Assembly (NCBI RefSeq): GCF_016925555.1 | Contig: NZ_CP070479.1 | Span: 248,001-312,000 of the forward strand | Reading direction: 5' to 3' | Source of the DNA: Mycoplasma tauri | GTDB taxonomy: Bacteria; Bacillota_I; Bacilli_A; Mycoplasmatales; Metamycoplasmataceae | DNA: 64,000 bases | Shown here: piece after piece, positions 55,627 through 64,000 of the stretch | Layout of the letters: each line of letters opens with the position of its first letter | Position numbering within the stretch: position 1 is the stretch's first letter | The notes under the pieces: model-generated | Databases searched by the model: none | What the model was told of the DNA's origin: nothing | What the model saw: the letters and a program-made list of their open reading frames with translations, nothing else | Position numbers and translations under genes: made by a program

Positions 55627-58600
55627 ATGAAAAACAAACTTAAAATAACTTTACCATTAGCATTTAGTGCATCAATTCTTACTCCTCTTATTTCTGCTAG
55701 CTGTTTACATAAGCTTGATAATACATACCATGGAGCTAAACAATTAGTTGATGCTAATCCTATTCAAAAACTTGATGGCCGGAAGATTATTAATGATAGA
55801 GTTTTAGAACTTAGAAAATTAGCCAGAGAAAGTCAAAAAGAATCAGATAGACTGAAGCAACTATATTTAGAAAAGAAAACAATAGCTGATCATCTTGCTA
55901 ATTTAACTAATGCTAATAATGCTGAATATAAGTCATTTGATCATATTAGTAAGAAAAGATTAGCTGAAATTAATGAAGCATGAAAATTCATAGAAGAAAA
56001 AGCTAATGAAATTCAAAAATTAAATGCTTGAGTTGCAAAAAACAAAGAATATGCCCTTGAATTAACTCAAATGAGTGATATAAGTGATGACTTTAGTTAC
56101 TACCTTTTAAGTAATTTAAAAGCTCAAAAACAGTCTCTTATTTCAAAAAATAAGTCAGAAATTAGTGCAATTGAATCTCAAATTTCTGCCTCACAATCTG
56201 ACTTACAAAAATTAGCTGATCATAATGCTAAAATTGCTAAATTACAAAGTGAAATTGATTCGCTTAATAAATTAATTCAAGAAAAAAGAAATGAAGTTAC
56301 AACATCTATTGATTCTATAAAAGATGCACCAGAAGGATCAGAATCTACTGATTGAGAAAAATGAATAGAAGAGTTAAGAAGTTACAAGATAAACATCTTA
56401 ACTAAACAAATGAATGAATTGAAGTACATCATTAGTCAAAATGAATCTAAAATTAGTAACTTAAAAAACAAAATATCTGAATCTAAATTAGATATTAATG
56501 CAAATGATGAACATATTTCTAAACTTAATAAATTAATAGAAACATACAACTTAGAGATTCAAAATTTATCTAATTCTAGTGATCCCGAAGCTAATAAAGA
56601 CGAAATTGAAAAAATCAAAGGTTATATAACTTCAGTTCAAAACTACATTAAGATTATCCAAGACATTAATGAAGCTAATAAAAAGACATATGGCGAAACT
56701 ATTGATAACAGTTCTGAAATCAATAGCAAGATTGATAACTTATCAAAAGAAGCTGATAAATTAGAAAAAGAAATCATTGAACTTGAAGCTAAGCAAAATC
56801 AAATTCCAGAAATAGCCGAAAGAAGAATTAAAATTAAATCCATTTTAAGAAAAATTTCATATTCAGATCCAAGTTATGAAATGATTTCTCATTCAAATGA
56901 AGCTGAAATTCAAAAAGAAATTAAAGAATATGAACAATTATTGGCAAAATATCAAGAATGACATAATAAATTAAAAGCTCAAAATGAAAAAGAGTCAGTT
57001 TTAAAAGAAGTTGAAGAACACATTAAGAAAATTCAAAAAGCAATAGAAGATACAAAAACAGAAAATTCTTATGAATTTAAAACTTTAACTGCTGAAGAAA
57101 AAGAAAAATTACTTTCTGAAGTTAAAAACATAAAAAAAGAGATCAATGAAATTAGTAAAAATAATGGCATAGATCCTGAAAATATCATTGTTAAAACATA
57201 TTTACATGAATCTCTTGTAGAAAAAATGTTTATGTATCCAGTTTACATGATCAGACTTCTTGAAGAAAAAAATACAGAATTACAAAAAACTCTTAACAAC
57301 CGTGATTATAGTTTAATTACAAACATTAAAGAGCTTGAAAATAATAAATTAGCTAAAGAAAAAGAATTAAAATCAGTTTCTGCAGATTTAGATTCTATTA
57401 AAGCTAAAGCTGACCAATCTCAAGATATTATTAATAAAGCAAATGAATCATTAAATGAAATTAAACAAAAAAATGAAAATCTTGATAAAGAGATTGCTGA
57501 AATTGATGAAATTAAGAAAATAGTTGATAAATATGATGTTTCTTCTTTATCTCCTGAAAAACTTGAAGAAATTAAAAAAATAAACTTGCTTAATTCAATT
57601 GACTATTCTCCATTTGCTTCCTTAATTGAAAGAGAAAGCAAAAATATCAAAAACAATGAAACAAGAATGGAAGAAGTTAACAAGTTAATTGATCAAAATA
57701 ATGGAAAAACTAAGGCAGCAGAAGATAAGATTGCAAATTGAATTCATTATATTTCATCAAATGAATATGTTCAAGCTTACAAAAAATATAAAGAGCTACA
57801 CAATTCATACTTAAAATTAGAAGAGTTGCAAAAAATTCAACAACGCAAAGATGATTTAGCAGAATTTGAAAATGAAATTCAAATAATTGATTCTTCATTA
57901 AGAGATGAATTAAGTACTAAAGCACAAGAGTATAAAAAAATTCTTACACAACTTGAACAAGCAAAAAGTGCTTTAACACCTGAACAAAAAACTCTTGATG
58001 ACTTAAATTCTGCTATTAAGGCTAAAATTGAACAGAAAAAGCAAAAACATGCTGAATTTATAGCAACAACTGAAAAAATTAATCAATTAATTTCTAACAA
58101 AGAATCATTAAATGATGAAGAAGTTAAAAAGTTACTTCCTGATAATTATGTTGTTAATGTTGAAGACGATGAAAAAATTCAGAATGTAATTTTAGAAATT
58201 CATAGAGAAAGACATAAACTTTTTGAAGCTGATGTTCAATCATTAGATCAAGAAATTACAAAAAATCAAGCATCTTTCAATGAAAAAACAAAACAAGTTG
58301 AAGATATTAAAAATTCAATTGCTAAATTTGAAAAAGAAATTGAATCAACTCCAGTAGAAGTTAAAAGTCGTTATTCTTTCATTAAAGAAATTTTAAATCC
58401 TCTTTTTGAGGACAGACAAATAAATATTAACTATTACTACAAGGAACTAGCTAAAGATTTAGGAATTGAAATTAATGAAATTGAAAAACTTGAATTATTA
58501 GAAAGAAATAAAGAGCTAAATAAACAAATTAATGAAAAATTACAAAAAGATATTAGTGATTTAAATATATTAATTGATAAATTAGCTAACGAAGTTGCTA

Positions 58601-60342
58601 GTGAATTTGTTTCTATACATTTAATTGATAAATTCAACCAACAAAGAGATAAAGTTGCTAAACTTACTGACGAAATCAGTAAAAATCAAGGAAACCAAGA
58701 GTTAGTTAAAAAATTAACTGCTGAATTAGAAAAAGAAAAGAAAAATTATGAAGATTCAAAAATCGAATTAATTAAAGGATTTTCTGATTCTGATATGGTT
58801 AAAACTTTTGGATCATATGTTGAAGGTGTTATCGAGAATATTGAAATAACAAAAGAAAGCGATAAAAATACACTTACAAATTTAGCAGAAGAAAATCAAA
58901 AATTAAAACATGAAATTGAAAAGATTCAAAAAGAAATAAGCGCAGAACAAAAAAGAATTCAAAAACTTCAAGAAAACCAAGCTGAAATTTATAAAATCAA
59001 ATATATTGTTCATATGAATGAAATTGAATCTGCTAAGAAAATCTCTGAAATTGTTTCGAAATACAAAGATGTAGATTTGGTAACTTCAAAAGCTTTAGAA
59101 AGCAAAAAAGAAGAAGAATTTCATAAAGAAACATTAGTTGATATTCAAAAAGAAGCTGATGAACTTAAGAAAAAATCAGAAGAAAAACAAGTTGAAGCAG
59201 ACAATTTTAATAAAAGAGCTGAAAATATATTATCAGTTGCCGATAAATTGCATTATGAAATTTCACATGCAAAATACTACACATATTATTCAGACTTCAC
59301 TGAACTTCAAATTTCATTTAAAAACTTAAGTCTTTTAGCTACTGAAAAAATTAATGCAGACGATTTAAGAAGTATTTTATATAGTTACTATGATGGAACT
59401 CCATTCCTAACATATTTATTACAAATTGAAGATAAGTTCATCAAGGAAAACTCATTGTTCTCATCTAACTTGGGTGAAATTATTGCTGTAAAGAACATTT
59501 ACAACAAAATTGATAACTACTATTTGGATACTTTAAAAACTTATTTAAATAAATTAGAAGATAAGAGTTTTAATTCAGTTTACAAAAACACACTTAAATT
59601 TTTAAAAGATAATAGCGTTAAAGTAAACGGTAAAAACTTTAAAAAGTTTGGATTCCTTAAAGGATATCAATCAGCACTTCCTATTTTATCATTCTTACAA
59701 AACAAGGAAACATCATATTCAATTTATATTAAAAATCCACCATTGTTTAATGAAAAAATAGTACCTGGTAGTGATAAATGAAAAGAATATATCAATGACC
59801 CTGTTGCATTCATTAATAATAATAGTAACTTATTTGCTGATTTAAGCAAAATTGAAGATTTAACACATAAAGAATCTTATGAAGAATATATTAATGAAAT
59901 GAAAGATTATGGCGCTTCATTACCACAAGTTGCTCATTTAGTACAAACTTTATTATTCTTAACTTCAGAAAAAAGACCTATTTACTTATCAGCTCGTTAT
60001 GTACAAGTTGAAGAGAATAAATATGAAATCAGATTCTATCTTGAAGTATTAAAAGAAAATGCAGATCCAAATAAATTAGAAAGTTATGATGTATATGATA
60101 TTTTTGGAAACCTAAATATTAATGATAAAAATGCAAAAGTACTATCTTCACCACTTAGTTATAGTGAAATTAGTAAAATTTCATCTTTACCAGCATCATT
60201 TAATAACTTAGAAAACATTACTAATTACAAAGATATTGATAATCATGCTTCACTTAATGAAATTAGAAGCTTTATAGACAAAATTAATAAAGGAAGCAAA
60301 TTGCTTATGCTTGAGAGAGACATGATCAAAGAAATAAATTAA
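55627..60342 (+). CDS. Giant coiled-coil lipoprotein of the transporter operon
   Basis: 1571 residues, one open frame with many TGA Trp codons. Signal peptide and lipobox LISASC. Residues about 60-1230 are almost continuous coiled coil rich in Lys, Glu, Ile and Asn, with no Gly/Pro breaks except short ones. The last 300 residues (from about YYTYYSDFTEL onward) look globular, with FLKGYQSALPILSFLQ and a strand-rich region IYLSARYVQVEENKYEIRFYLEV. It may project from the cell as a rod with a head domain. Its position after the permeases suggests a role in capture or docking of the substrate (inference). Confidence 0.85.
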
Positions 60343-60356
60343 AATAAAGGAAAGAT

Positions 60357-61901
60357 ATGAAAAAAAATAAACTACTACTATCATTAGCACCAGTTTCTGT
60401 TTTTTCTATAGCAAGCATTGCTGTTTCATGTAAAAATGATAACCAAAAACCAGAAAATGGAACTTCTAATGAAGAAGCTAAACCATCTACACCAGATACT
60501 CCTGCTCCTGTAGATCCAAGTACTCCTAAAACAGACGATAATTCAGGAACTCAATCAACTCCTACTCCTGAGGAAGATAATAATCAATCAAAATCATCCG
60601 TGATGAACTATTATTCTTTATTAAAAGATAAAAAAGTTAATGAATTTACTCAAAAAGTTAGTGAATATATAAATTATTTAGAATTCTATTACGGTTTACA
60701 AAATTATGTAGATAATTTCTATTTATTAGATGATTCTCCTTCAAATACTTACTCAAAAGGTAAAGATGCACAAGGTAAAGAAATAGAATTAACTGAAAGC
60801 GAAAAAAAATACATTCCTTATCTTATTGAAATAAAAGATTCATTAAAAATGGCTAAATCTCTTTCTAAAGATTCTAATAATGCAGCATATATAAACGCTG
60901 TTTTCAACGATTTCTCTAATAAAGTTATTACAAAATTAAAATCAATAGTAGATTTTAATACATCAGTACTAGCTGAATTAGAAAAATTAAATGATGACAC
61001 TGAATTATCATTAAATGAAGAACAAAAACAAAAACTTGAAGAAAAGATAATTTCAGCAATTGATGAAAATAAAGGCAAATCATTATTAGATAAGTATGTT
61101 AGCATTCAAAATGTTATAAACGAATATCTTTTTGAACAATTATATCCTAAACAATATGAAAGATTAATGGCAATAAGTCATTTAACCGATGATGAGAAAG
61201 CAATGTATGATGAAAAAATAAATGCAATTTGAGATAGAGTACAAAGTCTTGAAGGTTTTGATTATTCTAAATATGGTCATTTTGGTTTATATAAATCAGC
61301 AATGCAAGAAATTGAAAAACTTATTGAAAAAGCTATGGTAATTCCAATTTCTAAAACATTACATGACATAATGTGAAAAAATAAATTTGATAATTTAGCT
61401 AAAAAAGTTTGATCTAATAAAAACTTTACATCTGAAGATCGTAACGATTTGTTGCGCCTAATAGATGAAGAGTATTTTAAAGCCATTAAAAACGGAAATT
61501 TAGAAAAAACTTATAATTATATTAATAAATTAATTGAAGATCAAATTAAATCAAAAGAATCTTCTGATGATAATTCATCTGCTGGTGGAACTTCAAGTGG
61601 AACAGAAACAATTAAACAAGATCAACCTGGTAATAGTGATTCTACAGCTAATAAAAAACTTGAAGAAGCTAAATTAGAATATGAAAATTTATCAAGGAAA
61701 TTTAAAGAAGAGGCTGAAAAATTAGAACCTAAATTATCTAAAAATGGAGAACTTAAAACAGAATTTTTAAAATATAAAGCTGAGGCTGAAAGACATATTG
61801 ATAACATTTCTTCTCAAAATAATGATCCAATAGAGAAATATCAACTAGTTAATGAGGGTATTAAAAAAGGTTTAGAAGAATTGAAAAAAAATTGAAGCTA
61901 A
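60357..61901 (+). CDS. Lipoprotein with Pro/Thr-rich linker; Ser-rich tail out of frame
   Basis: 514 residues in the present frame. Signal peptide with lipobox IAVSC, a low-complexity Pro/Thr/Asp-rich linker (about 30-75), a helical domain (about 80-395, with YYSLLKDKKVNEFTQ and EYLFEQLYPKQYERLM), a Ser/Gly-rich linker, and a final helical segment KLEEAKLEYENLSRKFKEE. The frame ends KKNWS after an A8 tract at 61884-61891. With one A fewer, reading would continue to 62115 into a Ser/Thr-rich tail. Last gene of the operon; 14 bases after the giant lipoprotein, with AAAGGAAAG as ribosome binding site. Confidence 0.8.
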
Positions 61902-62115
61902 ATTAAATGAGCCTATGACATCTGATATGAATAGTGAAAGTTCAAGCACTTCATCTTCTAGTACATCAGAAGAAGGAACTCCAAGCTCAGATTCATCAAC
62001 AACCTCAGAAGGATCTTCCGAATCTGAAAATTCTGTTGATAGTGGTTCGCAACCTTCAACTGTAACAAGTCCAAGTTCACCATCTGGAACAACAGAAGAA
62101 CAACCTGCTCCTTAG
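61884..62115 (+). other. Ser/Thr-rich tail-coding segment behind an A8 tract, out of frame
   Basis: In the +1 frame the sequence reads from the A tract as KIEAKLNEPMTSDMNSE, then 55 residues of mostly Ser, Thr, Glu, Gly and Pro, ending EEQPAP with TAG. Its composition matches the two low-complexity linkers in the preceding gene, so it is most likely the true C-terminus, connected or disconnected by slippage of the A8 run. A separate gene starting at ATG 61915 is less likely because no ribosome binding site precedes it. Confidence 0.6.
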
Positions 62116-62201
62116 TATTTAAATTCCAGACTATTAAGGCAAAAAATTAATATAAAACTTATTTTTAAAATATACATATATTTATATTATTTAAATCATG
62201 A

Positions 62202-62244
62202 TTAAAAAACACATAGCCAATTTATAGGTTTATGCGTTTTTTTA
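62202..62244 (+). terminator. Terminator of the transporter operon
   Basis: AAAAACACATA and TATGCGTTTTT pair with one mismatch, with an inner CC/GG, and are followed by Ts. The gap from 62116 to 62410 holds this and the next terminator and no gene. Confidence 0.6.
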
Positions 62245-62282
62245 TTTTATTCATCTATCAAGTAAGCAAAAATTATGCGAAC

Positions 62283-62306
62283 AAAAAAGACACATTTATT
62301 GTGTCT
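62283..62306 (-). terminator. Terminator of the leftward surface protein gene
   Basis: AGACACA / TGTGTCT with a 5-base loop; on the minus strand it is followed by a run of six Ts. Confidence 0.65.
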
Positions 62307-62410
62307 CTTTTATATCTTTTTTATAGAGTTTTTAGTAAATTCACTTGAAAACGAAATTAATGTTTATTTGTTATTTAATTAACATTTTATTAATAACAAC
62401 AGATTTATTT

Positions 62411-64000
62411 TTATTTATTTTTAACTGGTTTAGTATATGAATTTTGAACAGAACCTGAATTTAATGAAAATTCTAGTTTTGTTGTTATGCCTCATTTATT
62501 CCTAATATGTATTGGGTATTCCCCTGCATCATCACGTATTAATACTTGATCGATTGTATATTTTTTATCGCCTTTTTCATTAGTTAAATCTACAACACAT
62601 TCGATATGATTGTCTTCCTGATTCTCGGTGTCAGTTTGTTTATATATGAAGTAAGTCGAATTAGAAGGGTTTTGTTCACTACTATAAGGAATTCTAAAAT
62701 ATTCTTCATTTGTTAGTGAATTTTTAAATATAATTTCGCAAACTTTTGAATTATCAATAACGCGTTTAAGTTGTAATTCCCCAATAGGAGCTTCATGAAC
62801 ATTAAAAATAACTTTTTTTGTGTTTTCGTTAACCACTCATTCTAATCTCTTAATTCATTTTGATCAAATTATTCCAGCTTTTAGCTTTTCGGCTTCTTTT
62901 TCAAGTATTTTAATTATTTCATCAATTTTATATATTTCACTTGGATGATTAATCTTTCTTACTTCACTTATTCTAGTCTGTTTACTACCAGGTGAAGTAT
63001 AGTCATTGTTTTGTATTTTTGTCTCTGCTTCTTTTTTTCTAAATTCTAGTTCAGCTCATTTATCATCATCTTTTGCTTGTTCAAAAATTGATTCAATTTC
63101 ACTTAATTGTTCAACACTGTTAATTAGATCAATTCTTCCTTTATATTGATCTTTTTTATCTTGTCCTAAGAATTGAAGTTCTTGAATTTGATTCTTACCA
63201 TTATCTTTTGCTTGTTTTATTCTTGCTTGAATGTCAGCTTGTTTTGCTCTTTCGACAATTTGATGTAATTCGTTTTCGTTACTTATTCTATCAATCTCAC
63301 TCTCAAATTGATTTTTCATTTCTGACTCAAGATAAACAAGTTCCTTAATTTGTCTTTTAGCATCATTTTTAACTTTTCAAAGCTGAGCTTCTCGTTTAGC
63401 ATCTTGTAATATTTGTGATACATTATTTATGTTATCTGGTTCGACTATACTTGCAACATTATTTTTAATCTCTTGTCTTCTTGTTTCAGGTATATCGATT
63501 AGTTGATCAATATTTAATATTGCTTGCTCTTTTTTATCTTTTAATTCTTTGTATTGTTCATTTTTAGCTTTAGCATCTTGCAATATTTGTGAAATATTGC
63601 CAATTTGTTCTGGTGTTGTGATATTTGTAATTTGATCTTTATATTGGTTTTGAATTTCTTGAGGTAATTCATTCAATTCATTAATATCTTGTGTTGCTTT
63701 TACTTTATTTGTATTAAGTTCTTGATATTGTTCTTCTCTAGCTTTTGCACTTTGCACAATTTCATCAATTCTAGCTGAATCATCTGGATTATCGATTGCT
63801 TCAATTTGTTGTTCGTAATTAGCGCGTTCATTAGATGGCAGTTTAGATAATGAGTTTAGTTCATTTTTCTTGGTTGTTTTATTTTGTTTTAGTTCTTTGT
63901 ACTGTTCATTTTTAGTTTTAGCATTTTCTAATATTGTTTCAATTTGAGTAGAATTTTTAGGATTATTAACTGCTTCAATTTGCTGTATGAATTCATTTTG
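62411..64000 (-). CDS. Surface protein with GA-module-like repeats (partial, C-terminal part)
   Basis: At least 529 residues are visible; the gene continues past the window edge. The upstream part consists of at least five helical repeats of about 52-60 residues with the pattern L..LP...R/Q..Y...I..I..P..I..I..I...AK, close to the GA modules (three-helix albumin-binding type) found in surface proteins of Gram-positive bacteria and some mycoplasmas; a clear one reads around INELNELPQEIQNQYKDQI. The last 180 residues (from about EKLKAGIIW) are beta-rich and end SYTKPVKNK. TGA is used for Trp. Albumin or plasma protein binding is possible but unproven. Confidence 0.8.

Noticed and set aside
61915-62115. 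Independent small Ser-rich gene
   Set aside because: No ribosome binding site and no signal peptide; composition and position fit better as the displaced tail of the preceding lipoprotein.

Overview
The window is about 64 kb of a low-GC mollicute chromosome. UGA must be read as tryptophan in almost every gene: rpsK, rpoA, ecfT, obgE, hsdR, hsdM, hsdS, uvrC and the P-type ATPase all need it. There is no cell-wall gene, lipoproteins with a mycoplasma lipobox are common, and GC is low. The gene mix (P68-type lipoprotein with a surface nuclease and ABC transporter, variable type I hsdS genes with a recombinase, deoC-deoA-deoD, luciferase-like oxidoreductase) fits the Mycoplasmopsis/Metamycoplasma (bovis/hominis) branch. 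That placement is inference from gene content.

Layout. 1-5441 is the end of the ribosomal/RNA polymerase operon (map, infA, rpmJ, rpsM, rpsK, rpoA, rplQ) followed by the ECF transporter energising module (ecfA1, ecfA2, ecfT). 5.5-10.3 kb holds a lipoprotein with an EF-hand-like loop, tpiA and an 894-residue surface protein with four 74-residue repeats. 10.7-13.4 kb is the leftward deoD-deoA-deoC nucleoside salvage operon. 13.8-17.1 kb holds a HAD phosphatase, obgE and a luciferase-like flavoprotein.

17.2-30.3 kb is the most unusual part: a type I restriction-modification locus. hsdM-hsdS-hsdR run leftward. To their left lie rightward hsdS copies (a fragment, a complete two-domain gene, and a three-domain gene) and a tyrosine recombinase. 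Four different target-recognition domains are present, each exactly twice, joined by a shared linker that occurs in both orientations, so the locus looks built for DNA rearrangement. The expressed-position hsdS carries the same recognition domain twice. Just upstream of hsdM, a BRO-N antirepressor gene written almost entirely with standard-code UGG tryptophans sits between hsdM and a truncated second copy of the hsdM 5' end.

30.6-47.5 kb contains a small unknown gene, tRNA-Ser(GCU), a Ca2+-type P-ATPase, a 1066-residue coiled-coil surface protein, a phosphohexomutase, an ECF S component, nusB, a FMN azoreductase, a HAD phosphatase with nfo, a large membrane protein, a thioredoxin-like protein and uvrC. 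Several of these genes have a TATAAT box so close to the ATG that the mRNAs should be leaderless.

47.8-62.1 kb is one rightward unit: P68-type lipoprotein, lipoprotein with a thermonuclease domain, ABC ATPase with a roughly 300-residue insertion, two permeases, a small two-helix membrane protein, a 1571-residue coiled-coil lipoprotein and a 514-residue lipoprotein whose Ser-rich tail is out of frame after an A8 tract. It looks like a surface machine that cuts nucleic acid and imports the products, which would feed the deo enzymes. The window ends inside a leftward surface protein gene with GA-module-like repeats.
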